From Streptomonospora nanhaiensis (GTDB lineage Bacteria; Actinomycetota; Actinomycetes; Streptosporangiales; Streptosporangiaceae), in the NCBI RefSeq assembly GCF_026642255.1, contig NZ_CP113264.1:4898001-4962000 (forward strand): a stretch of 64,000 nt of DNA. The letters run 5' to 3'. This document shows, in pieces, positions 38,213 through 46,071 of this stretch (within the stretch, counting starts at the first letter, position 1; every line of letters begins with the position of its first letter). The notes below the pieces were generated by a model, which was given only the letters and a program-made list of their open reading frames with translations, did no database searches and was not told where the DNA came from. The position numbers and the translations under genes are program-made.

Positions 38213-41200
38213 TCAGTCCTCGGCGCCCTCGGCGATGGCCAACTGGACCTCCACGGGGTCGCGGCGCGCGATCCACAGGGCGCGGCCGGGGGCCATCGTG
38301 CGCGCACGGATGTTGCCGAACAGCATGCCCTCCGAGGGCGGGGCGGACAGCATGATGCTGGGCGTGTTGGAGTCGATGAGCGTTCGGATGACCGGGTCGC
38401 CGGAGGCCCGGCTGAAACCGCCCGCGGCATGCACGAGAACCACGTGCAGGCCGATCTCCGCACCCTGGCTGAGCATCGGCAGGAGCGGGGTCAGGGGGTT
38501 GGGGCCGCTTCCGGAGACCATCTCGAAGTCGTCGATGAGGACGAACAGCTCGGGGCCGGTCCACCAGTCGCGCTTGCGGATGCGGTCGGGGGTGACGTCG
38601 GGCCCGGGCAGCCGCGCCTTCATGGCCTGCGCGGCGGCGGCCATCATCTCCTTGACGTTGTCGCCCGAGACCGCGTAGCCGAGCTGCATGTCCGTGGGCA
38701 CGGCGTCGTAGAGCTGGCGGCGCTGGTCGGCGAGCACGACCCGGGCGGTGGTGGGGCCGTAGTGGCTGCGGATCGCGTTGGTGATGTGGCGCAGCAGCGT
38801 GGTCTTGCCCGTCTCGGTGTCGCCGACCACGAGCAGGTGCGGTGTGACGCCGAAGTCGTGCCAGAACGGCTGCATCCGGCGACTCTCCAGCCCCATGGGC
38901 ACCTTGAGACCGCCCATCTGGGTGAGCTCGGAGGCGGGCAGCTCCCGGGCGTGCAGGATCGGGGGCAGGGTGCGCACCGCCGGGGCGGACGGCCCGTCCC
39001 AGGCCGCGCGCACGCGCTCGACGAGTTCGCCCATGCCCTCGGACAGCGTGACCGAGTCGGCGTCCCCGTCGGCGCGGGGCAGACCGGTGAGCAGGTGGTG
39101 CTTGGTGTCGGTGATACCGCGGCCGGGCACGCGGGGGACGGTCTGCGCGGCGCGCATGTGGACCATGGAGTCCACGGGGTCGCCCATGCGCAGCTCGAAG
39201 CGGGTGCCCATGAGGTCGCGGACGGCGGTGTGGAAGTCGGCCCAGCGGGGGGAGGCGACCACCACGTGCACGCCGTAGTTGAGGCCGCGCTGCACGAGCT
39301 GGACGATGGGGCCCACCAGATCCGCGTAGTCCTGGCGGATCGTGCCCCAGCCGTCGATGACGAAGAAGACGTCGCCGTGGGGCTGGTCGGCGAACTCCCC
39401 GGCGGAGCGGCGCCTGCGGTAGGTGCCCATGGAGTCGATGCCGTTCTCGGCGAAGAAGACCTCACGCTTGGTGAGGATCTCGTTCATCTCCATGATGGTG
39501 CGGGTGATGCGCCGCTCGTCGGTGCGCGTGACGACGCTGCCCACGTGCGGCAGGTCCTTGAGCGCGGTCAGCACGCCGCCGCCGCAGTCGATCCCGTAGA
39601 ACTGGACCTGGGCGGGGGTGTTGCACACCGCCAGGGTGAGGATGAACGTGGCCAGCATGGTGCTCTTGCCGCTCTGGGGGCCGCCCGCGATGCCGACGTG
39701 TCCGCCGGCCCCGGACAGGTCCGCCACCAGGGGCAGGCGCCTGTGCTCGAAGGGGCGGTCGATGATCCCCAGCGGCACGCGCAGGACCGTCTCCTTCGTC
39801 CAGGCCAGGCCTCCTGCGGGCAGGCGGGTGCCGACCATGGCGAGCAGCTCGTCCACGAGCGGTGGCACCTCCAGCGGGGGCAGCCACACCTCTCGGGCCG
39901 CGGGGCCGAGGCCGTCCATCCGCTCCAGCGCGGTCGCGAGGAGGGACTCGCCGGTCTCCTCCTCCTGGACCTCGGGCTCCTCGGGTTCGGGAGCGGTCGC
40001 GTCCACGGGGGTGTCGGTGAAGAGCACCACCTCGCCGCCGACCGTGTTCCTGCGGGCGGCGCGGCGCTTGACGCGGTAGGGCCCGGAGACGTAGGCGGCC
40101 TTGAAGCGGGTGAGGGTCTCGGTGTCGGTCTTGAGGTAGCCGTTGCCGGGAGCCGAGGGGAGCTGGTGGGCGTCGGGGACGCCGAGCACCCCGCGACTCT
40201 CGATGGCGGAGAAGGTGCGCAGCGCGATCCGGTAGGACAGGTGGCCCTCCAGCTGGTGCATACGGCCCTCGTCCAGGCGCTGGGAGGCCAGCAGCAGGTG
40301 GACGCCGAGGCTGCGGCCCAGGCGGCCGATCATGACGAACAGGTCCATGAAGTCGCGGTGGGCGGCCAGCAGCTCGCTGAACTCGTCGACGACCACGAAC
40401 AGCGTGGGCATCGGCTCCATGCCGGGGTTGGTCTCGCGGGCCCTCTCGTACTCCAGTGCGGAGCTGAAGTTGCCCGCGGAGCGCAGCTGCTCCTGCCGGC
40501 GGACCAGTTCGCCGTGCAGGGCGTCCTGCATGCGCTCGACCAGGATGGCCTCGTCGGCGAGGTTGGTGATGAGCGCGGAGGTGTGCTGGAGCTGGTCGAG
40601 GCCGATGAAGGTGGCGCCGCCCTTGAAGTCGACGAGCACGAAGTTGAGGGTCTCGGGGGAGTGGGTCAGGGCCAGGCCGAGCACCAGGGTGCGCAGCAGC
40701 TCGCTCTTGCCCGAGCCGGTGGCGCCGATGAGCATGCCGTGCGGGCCCATGCCGCCCAGCGCGGACTCCTTGAGGTCCAGCTCCAGCGGCGCGCCGTCGG
40801 AGTTCATGCCGATGGGCACGCGCAGCCGGTCCTTCTCGTGCAGCTCGCTCCACATGCGTTCGGTGTCGTGCCGGTGCAGGTCGGGGATGCCCAGGAGCGC
40901 GGTCAGCTCGAAGTCGGTCGTGAGGGGCTCGGTGACCTCGACGACCATGCCGATCCGGTAGGGCGAGAGCAGGCGGCCCAGGGAGGTGGCGCGGGACAGG
41001 CTCAGGGAGTCCGGCCGGCCCAGCACCTCCTCGACGTCGCGGCCGCTGTGGTCGCGGGAGAGCATCACCAGGCGCTCGGTCTCCACCCGCAGGGCCAGGG
41101 TGTAGGGGTCGTCCTCGGGGGGCATCGGGTCGGCGACGTCGACGACGACGGCGTTGCGGTAGCCGCCGCCCAGCATGCGCGACCCCGGGGGGATGCGCCC

Positions 41201-42184
41201 GCCGTCCACGACGATGACGGTGAAGGGCTCCTCGCGGCTGGGGGTCTCGGTGGGGTCGAAGCGGGGACGGTCGGCCAGATCCGGGACGAGCTGTTCGAGG
41301 TCCATCGCGTCCGTGCACAGCAGCCGGGCCTGGCCCGCGCCGTCACGGGCGGTGGGGTGCTGGGTGTGGGGCAGCCACTTGGTCCACGACCACAGGGCCA
41401 GGTTCTCCTCGGAGGCGCACACGGCCACGCGCAGCTCGTCGTGGGCGTGGAAGACGGTGAGCTGGCCGATGAGGGCGCGGACGAGGCCGCGGCTGGCGTC
41501 CAGGTCGCCGCGCATGGTGATGCGGGAGTACCCGCGCAGGTAGATCTGGACCGGCTGGTCCTCGACGGTTCCGTAGGCGCGGATGAAGCGGCGCAGCGCG
41601 TGGGCGCTGAGGGGTTCGAGGTCCTCCACCGGCTTGGAGGAGACCGGGGAGATCGTCATGGACAGCGCCTGCTCGCCGACGGCCATGCGCGCCTCGGCGA
41701 AGTCGTCGTCGGTCCCCCTGCGCTCCCACAGCCGGGAGGTGCGCACGATCGACCACAGGGCGTCGGGGTGGGGCGCCCGCCAGAGCATCGCGTCGCGCTG
41801 CTCGGTGACCACCCCCCGCAGGCGGGTGCGCATCTGCTTGAGGTAGCGCAGGTAGTCCCGGCGGTCGTCGTTGAGCTGGCGGCGGCGCTCCAGCAGGGTG
41901 CGCAGGTACTGGCCGCCGAGCATCACCACGGCGCCCACGAGCATCATCCCGCCCGCCAGATAGGGCATGATGCTGTTGCCCCCGCCGCCGCCCATCATGC
42001 TCCCGGGGCGGATGATCATCATCATCATCGCCAACGAGGTCATGGCCATCGGCAGGTAGGTGAACACCGAGGAGGCGCTGGCCTGTGGTTCCGGCAGCTC
42101 CGGTGGCTCCTGAAGGCTGACCTCGCCCGAGGGCAGGTCCGGCCCGGGGCGCCGCGGGGGACGGCGGACGAGGATCGTACTCAC
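38213..42184 (-). CDS. eccC: Type VII secretion motor ATPase EccC (FtsK/SpoIIIE type, three ATPase domains)
   Basis: The GTG start at 42184 follows GGGAGGA by 9 bases; the longer frame to 42307 crosses the divergent promoter region and is rejected. The product has 1323 residues. Two N-terminal membrane helices (about 35-105) are followed by three FtsK-type ATPase domains. The first has Walker A GATGSGKS near 485, the DFKGG motif and Walker B VVVDEF. The second has GPQSGKS near 830 and FVIDGW, where the usual second acid is missing. The third has GDTETGKT near 1115 and VLIDDF. EccC recognises Esx-type substrates and powers export through the EccB-C-D membrane complex. It is one unsplit chain, unlike EccCa/EccCb of mycobacterial ESX-1, and is transcribed away from the rest of the apparatus. 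Confidence 0.97.
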   Translation of the reverse strand: MSTILVRRPPRRPGPDLPSGEVSLQEPPELPEPQASASSVFTYLPMAMTSLAMMMMIIRPGSMMGGGGGNSIMPYLAGGMMLVGAVVMLGGQYLRTLLERRRQLNDDRRDYLRYLKQMRTRLRGVVTEQRDAMLWRAPHPDALWSIVRTSRLWERRGTDDDFAEARMAVGEQALSMTISPVSSKPVEDLEPLSAHALRRFIRAYGTVEDQPVQIYLRGYSRITMRGDLDASRGLVRALIGQLTVFHAHDELRVAVCASEENLALWSWTKWLPHTQHPTARDGAGQARLLCTDAMDLEQLVPDLADRPRFDPTETPSREEPFTVIVVDGGRIPPGSRMLGGGYRNAVVVDVADPMPPEDDPYTLALRVETERLVMLSRDHSGRDVEEVLGRPDSLSLSRATSLGRLLSPYRIGMVVEVTEPLTTDFELTALLGIPDLHRHDTERMWSELHEKDRLRVPIGMNSDGAPLELDLKESALGGMGPHGMLIGATGSGKSELLRTLVLGLALTHSPETLNFVLVDFKGGATFIGLDQLQHTSALITNLADEAILVERMQDALHGELVRRQEQLRSAGNFSSALEYERARETNPGMEPMPTLFVVVDEFSELLAAHRDFMDLFVMIGRLGRSLGVHLLLASQRLDEGRMHQLEGHLSYRIALRTFSAIESRGVLGVPDAHQLPSAPGNGYLKTDTETLTRFKAAYVSGPYRVKRRAARRNTVGGEVVLFTDTPVDATAPEPEEPEVQEEETGESLLATALERMDGLGPAAREVWLPPLEVPPLVDELLAMVGTRLPAGGLAWTKETVLRVPLGIIDRPFEHRRLPLVADLSGAGGHVGIAGGPQSGKSTMLATFILTLAVCNTPAQVQFYGIDCGGGVLTALKDLPHVGSVVTRTDERRITRTIMEMNEILTKREVFFAENGIDSMGTYRRRRSAGEFADQPHGDVFFVIDGWGTIRQDYADLVGPIVQLVQRGLNYGVHVVVASPRWADFHTAVRDLMGTRFELRMGDPVDSMVHMRAAQTVPRVPGRGITDTKHHLLTGLPRADGDADSVTLSEGMGELVERVRAAWDGPSAPAVRTLPPILHARELPASELTQMGGLKVPMGLESRRMQPFWHDFGVTPHLLVVGDTETGKTTLLRHITNAIRSHYGPTTARVVLADQRRQLYDAVPTDMQLGYAVSGDNVKEMMAAAAQAMKARLPGPDVTPDRIRKRDWWTGPELFVLIDDFEMVSGSGPNPLTPLLPMLSQGAEIGLHVVLVHAAGGFSRASGDPVIRTLIDSNTPSIMLSAPPSEGMLFGNIRARTMAPGRALWIARRDPVEVQLAIAEGAED

Positions 42185-42400
42185 AGGACGGGGTCCTCCC
42201 TTGCAGGGAACAGCGGGGGCGGTCCGGAACGGGGACCGTAACCGGCGTCCGGAACCGAACGCCGGAAGCAGAACACTACCGTTGCCAACTAAAGTGACAG
42301 ACACCAAAATTTAAAACAACACACCTCCAAAATGGGTCGTCGGAGTGTTACCGTCACTTCCACCCCTGTCACGACCCTGCCTCATGATGGGCCCCACCGG
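42185..42400. promoter_or_regulatory. Divergent promoter region between eccC and eccD
   Basis: This 216-base spacer contains an AT-rich island (about 42281-42332), the lowest-GC spot nearby. On the plus strand TTGCCA (42282-42287) and CAAAAT (42305-42310) are 17 bases apart and could drive the eccD unit. On the minus strand a CTGTCA/TAGTGT pair with a 16-base spacer could drive eccC. The elements overlap, so the two directions may compete. Confidence 0.45.
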
Positions 42401-43801
42401 ATGAACGATGTCGCCTCCCCTGACCTGTGCCGGCTCCTGATCCGCGCTCCCGAGCGCTCCTTCGAGATCGCGGCGCCCACAGAGGTCCCCCTCTCCGAGA
42501 TCCTGCCCACCCTCGTGCTCTACGCCGAGGGCGACAACGGCGAGGACCTGGACGAGAGCGGCCTGGAGCACGACGGCTGGGTCCTCCAGCAACTGGGCGA
42601 CGAGCCCCTGGAAGAGGACGAGACCCTCCGCTCCCTGGGACTCTGCCACGGCGAGACCCTCTACCTGCGCCCCCGCCGCGACCAGCTGCCGCCGGTGCAC
42701 TTCGACGACCTGACCGACGGCGTCGCCACCGGCATGAGCGAGCGCGCCGACCGGTGGCGCCCCGAGGCCACGCGCGTCCTGCTCCAGTCGCTCGGGCTGG
42801 TGGTCCTGTTCACCGGCCTGGCCGTCCTGGTCAGCGGCGGCCCCGGCCTCCTGACCGCGGTGTCGGCGGCCTGCTCGTCGCTCCTCATGCTGCTGTCGGC
42901 CTGGGCGGCCTCGCGCGCCATGGGCGACCTGGCCGCCGCCACCGGCCTGGCCGCGGCGGCCACCCTGTACATGGCGGTGGCCGGCGCGTCCGTGCCCTCG
43001 GGGGACCCCGGCACCGCGCTGATCGGGGCGCGGGTCCTGACGGGAGCGGTGACCGCCGCCGGGGCCAGCGTGCTCGGCCTGGCGGCCGTGGCGGGCTCCG
43101 TGCCCTTCTTCGCCGGCCTGTTCACCGCCGAGGTGCTGTGCGCGCTGGGCGCGCTTTCCCTGATGTTCATCCCCGGCGCCACGGTCCCGGCCGTGGCGGC
43201 CCTGGTGGCGCTCATCGCGCTGCTGCTGGGCACGTTCGCCCCCCAGCTGGCCTTCCGCCTCTCCGGTCTGAAACTGCCGCCGCTGCCCTCCAACCCCGAC
43301 CAGCTCCAGGAGGGCATCGACCCCTACCCCGCGCGCGGGGTCCTGGACCGCGCCGAGCTCGCCGACCGGTTCCAGACCGCCCTGTACGCCGCCACCGGCG
43401 CCGTCCTGACGGTCTGCCTGGTCGTGCTCGGCGCCACCCCCGGGTGGGTGCCGATCACCCTGTGCGTGATCGTGTCGCTGGTGATGCTGCTCCAGTCACG
43501 CGGTCTGGCCAGCGCCTGGCAGCGGTCCTACGTGGTCGCGCCGCCCTGGATCGGGCTGACCGCACTGGTCCTGGTCGTGGTGTGGACGGCCGACCCCCTG
43601 CCCCGCACCCTCGCCATGGTGGGCCTGTTCGCCGCCTCCGCGATCCTGGCGGTGGTGTCCTGGAACCTGCCGGGCACACGGCCGCTGCCCCACTGGGGCC
43701 GGGCCGCCGAGATCATCCAGTCGCTGCTGACGGTGGCCATCGTGCCCCTGGTACTGGCGATCTTCGGCGTGTTCTCGCTCCTGCGCGGAATCGGCGGCTG
43801 A
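42401..43801 (+). CDS. eccD: Type VII secretion integral membrane protein EccD
   Basis: The product has 466 residues from ATG 42401. An in-frame ATG at 42332 would add 23 residues, but 42401 puts the ubiquitin-like YukD domain (CRLLIRAP onward, to about residue 95) near the N-terminus as in other EccD proteins. Neither start has a strong ribosome site. About eleven hydrophobic helices fill the rest (from about 125), with a cytosolic loop containing PSNPDQLQEGIDPYPARGVL. EccD dimers form the bulk of the ESX membrane channel with EccB and EccC. It opens the long plus-strand unit, and its stop is separated from eccB by a single base. Confidence 0.93.
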   Translation: MNDVASPDLCRLLIRAPERSFEIAAPTEVPLSEILPTLVLYAEGDNGEDLDESGLEHDGWVLQQLGDEPLEEDETLRSLGLCHGETLYLRPRRDQLPPVHFDDLTDGVATGMSERADRWRPEATRVLLQSLGLVVLFTGLAVLVSGGPGLLTAVSAACSSLLMLLSAWAASRAMGDLAAATGLAAAATLYMAVAGASVPSGDPGTALIGARVLTGAVTAAGASVLGLAAVAGSVPFFAGLFTAEVLCALGALSLMFIPGATVPAVAALVALIALLLGTFAPQLAFRLSGLKLPPLPSNPDQLQEGIDPYPARGVLDRAELADRFQTALYAATGAVLTVCLVVLGATPGWVPITLCVIVSLVMLLQSRGLASAWQRSYVVAPPWIGLTALVLVVVWTADPLPRTLAMVGLFAASAILAVVSWNLPGTRPLPHWGRAAEIIQSLLTVAIVPLVLAIFGVFSLLRGIGG

Positions 43802-43802
43802 C

Positions 43803-45248
43803 ATGCAGTCACGTCGCGACAGGGTGATGGCCCACAACTTCACCGTGGGCCGACTGGGCACGGCCATGCTGGAGGGCGACCCCGACGCGGTCGACGCCCC
43901 CATGCGCCGCACCCGTACCGGCACCTACATCGGCATCGCGATCGGCGTGGTGCTGTGCATCGGCTTCCTCGTGTTCGGCCTCATCTTCCCCGGAGGCGCC
44001 ACCAGCTGGCGCCAGGAGGGCCGGCTGATCGTGGACCGCGACACCGGGGCCTCCTACATGTACTCGGCCGGGGTGCTGCGCCCCGTGGCCAACGGCGCCT
44101 CCGCCCGCCTGGTCCAGGGCGCCGACGCCGCCGTGAGCCTGGTCTCGGCCCGGTCCCTGGAAGGCGTGCCCGTGGGCGGCCCCGTGGGCATCGCCGCCGC
44201 GCCCGACTCCCTTCCCACCGAAGCGGGCCTGGAGGAGGCGGTCTGGCGGGTGTGCGCGCTGCCGCCCGAGGGCGAGGAGGACGAGCGGGGCCGCACCGCC
44301 CTGGTCGTCGGCGACGCCCCGGAGCCCACCCCGCCCTCCGCCGAGCAGGCGGTCCTGGTCTCCGGGCCGGACGGGGCTCCGCAACTGCTGTGGAACGGCA
44401 CCCGCCTGCGCCTGGACGAGGAGGGCGGCGCCGTCCAGGCCCTCGGCTACGGGACGAGCGACGCCCTGCCCGTCACCGCCGCCTTCCTCAACACCGTGCC
44501 CACCGGCCCGGACCTGACCGCGCCCGAGGTCCCGGGCGCCGGTGAGGACGCGGGCGAGCTGGCGGGCGGGCCCCGGCAGGTGGGACAGGTGTTCGCGGTG
44601 TCCACCCCCGGGCAGGGGGACCAGCACTACCTGCTCACCCGGGACGGCCTGGTGCCGCTCTCCGTGACGCAGGCACTGCTGTTGCTCGCCAACCCGGACA
44701 TCTCGGGCGCCGCCTACCCCGACGCCCCCGCCGAGGCGCTGCCCCTGCCCGCCGGCGAGGCGCACACCCGGCTCTCCGACGGCCCCGCCCCGCGCGAGGA
44801 GCGCCACCCGGGCGCCCCGCCGGAGCTGGTGGGCGTCGGCGCGGGCGTGCCGTGCCTGCGGCTGGCCCCCGACGGCTCGCTGTCGCTGACCATGGACGAC
44901 CCCGCCGGGGTGGAGGCGTGGCCGGTGCAGGAGCGGCCCGGCATCGTCCCCGGGTGCCCGACCCCCGACCTGGTGGGCATCGCCTCCGGCCGGGGCACGG
45001 TCGCCGCCGCCCAGCCGGTGGGCGGCGGCGCTGCCGCCACCACCCACTACCTCGTCACCGACAGCGCGGCCAAGTACCCGGTGGTCGACGATGCCGCCCT
45101 GACCGCCCTCGGGTACGAGACGGCCCAGGCCGTCCCCGTCCCGACCTCCCTCCTGAGGCTGCTGCCCTCCGGTCCGGTACTCGACCCGGAAGCAGCCGCC
45201 CTCCCCCTGGCGTCCTCGTCGATGGTCGAGGACGCCGGATGCCCCTGA
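43803..45248 (+). CDS. eccB: Type VII secretion protein EccB
   Basis: The product has 481 residues; the ATG begins one base after the eccD stop, so the two are probably coupled. The N-terminus starts MQSRRDRVMAHNFTVGRL, the cytosolic EccB signature. One membrane helix (about 40-62) leads to a large extracytoplasmic domain with repeated segments that alternate around a central core, as in EccB structures. Cys residues at the domain's edges could form a disulfide. EccB is the extracytoplasmic scaffold of the channel and contacts the mycosin cap. That cap here would be the pseudoprotease encoded at 36883-38142. Confidence 0.94.
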   Translation: MQSRRDRVMAHNFTVGRLGTAMLEGDPDAVDAPMRRTRTGTYIGIAIGVVLCIGFLVFGLIFPGGATSWRQEGRLIVDRDTGASYMYSAGVLRPVANGASARLVQGADAAVSLVSARSLEGVPVGGPVGIAAAPDSLPTEAGLEEAVWRVCALPPEGEEDERGRTALVVGDAPEPTPPSAEQAVLVSGPDGAPQLLWNGTRLRLDEEGGAVQALGYGTSDALPVTAAFLNTVPTGPDLTAPEVPGAGEDAGELAGGPRQVGQVFAVSTPGQGDQHYLLTRDGLVPLSVTQALLLLANPDISGAAYPDAPAEALPLPAGEAHTRLSDGPAPREERHPGAPPELVGVGAGVPCLRLAPDGSLSLTMDDPAGVEAWPVQERPGIVPGCPTPDLVGIASGRGTVAAAQPVGGGAAATTHYLVTDSAAKYPVVDDAALTALGYETAQAVPVPTSLLRLLPSGPVLDPEAAALPLASSSMVEDAGCP

Positions 45249-45270
45249 TGGAACGACCCGAGGAGAGCCT

Positions 45271-45597
45271 GTGAACCAGAGGACAAGGACTACAGACGAG
45301 GCCGAGCGCATCGCCCAGGAGGCGATGACCGAGGCCCACAGCCAGTGCAACACCATCTACACCAACGTGGACAACACGCGTGACAAACTGCGCATGTCCT
45401 GGCAGGGCGCGGCCTCCAACAAGTACAGCGAGGCGGTCGTCGGCTGGCTGGAGGAGCTGCGGCTCATCACCAACGACATGAACCAGATGATCGGCACCTT
45501 CGGCGGCACCGTCCACGCCATGCACGCCACGGAGGACGCGGCCGTCATCACCGGTTCGCGGTGGATGAACGAGCTCAACCCGAACCAGTCCGGCTGA
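45271..45597 (+). CDS. WXG100-family protein (Esx partner 1)
   Basis: The product has 108 residues from GTG 45271, with GAGGAGA just upstream. It forms two helices around a W-Q-G turn (residues 44-46), the hallmark of WXG100 proteins, with no Sec signal. WXG100 proteins are small helical-hairpin substrates exported as dimers by ESX systems and needed for export of other substrates. It sits between eccB and a second hairpin protein, the usual place for an esxB/esxA-type pair. The C-terminal tail lacks an obvious YxxxD/E motif, so the partner at 45649 probably carries the export signal. Confidence 0.93.
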   Translation: MNQRTRTTDEAERIAQEAMTEAHSQCNTIYTNVDNTRDKLRMSWQGAASNKYSEAVVGWLEELRLITNDMNQMIGTFGGTVHAMHATEDAAVITGSRWMNELNPNQSG

Positions 45598-45648
45598 GGC
45601 CTGCCGACCGCTCCCACACGCACGAGTCCCCCTCCGGAAGGCGAGACC

Positions 45649-45951
45649 ATGACCATCAACGGTTTCGACGTCAGCTACGCCTACGTCGACGAGGCCACCA
45701 ACGAGCTGCGCACCCAGACGCAGGCCGTACAGAACCAGATCGAGGCGCTCGACGCCCAGATGCAGACGGTCAAGGCGGAGCTCGACGGCGCCATGGCCAC
45801 GGAGTACGACCGCAAGGTCGCTTCGTGGCGGGCCAACGTCGCCGACATGCAGGTTCTTCTGAACAAGGCGGAGACCGCCCTCAACGAGATCCGCAACAAC
45901 TACTCCTCCACCGACGGGCGCGAGGCCATGAACTGGCAAGCGCTCCTGTAG
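45649..45951 (+). CDS. WXG100-like protein with variant turn (Esx partner 2)
   Basis: The product has 100 residues, all helical apart from a central turn. The WXG position reads L-D-G (45-47). Near the C-terminus YSSTD (85-89) fits the YxxxD/E export signal that EccC recognises on one member of an Esx pair. The gene lies 51 bases after the canonical WXG100 gene, consistent with a heterodimer. A GGAAGGCGAGA stretch just upstream serves as ribosome site. No enzymatic motif is present. Confidence 0.9.
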   Translation: MTINGFDVSYAYVDEATNELRTQTQAVQNQIEALDAQMQTVKAELDGAMATEYDRKVASWRANVADMQVLLNKAETALNEIRNNYSSTDGREAMNWQALL

Positions 45952-45967
45952 TCCACTCCCCCTCCCC

Positions 45968-46006
45968 GGGGCGGGCGGCCCACCACTCCCTCAGGGCGCC
46001 CGCCCC
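45968..46006 (+). terminator. GC-rich hairpin after the Esx pair
   Basis: Perfect 10-bp arms GGGGCGGGCG (45968-45977) and CGCCCGCCCC (45997-46006) enclose a 19-base loop, with no U-tract. Placed after the small secreted pair and before the long repeat gene, it could attenuate transcription or protect the 3' end of an Esx mRNA. Confidence 0.45.
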
Positions 46007-46071
46007 ACCCCATCCCCCACCCCCGACAACCCGACGAACGACCGCCCTGTGGGCGGTGAGGAGGTCCTGAC

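Noticed and set aside
38156..42241. Long plus-strand frame opposite eccC
   Set aside because: It is the mirror of the well-supported EccC reading, and its product resembles no protein.
42332..42400. Upstream ATG (42332) as the eccD start
   Set aside because: It adds 23 unlike residues before the ubiquitin-like domain and lies only about 15 bases after the likely transcription start without a ribosome site. It cannot be excluded fully.
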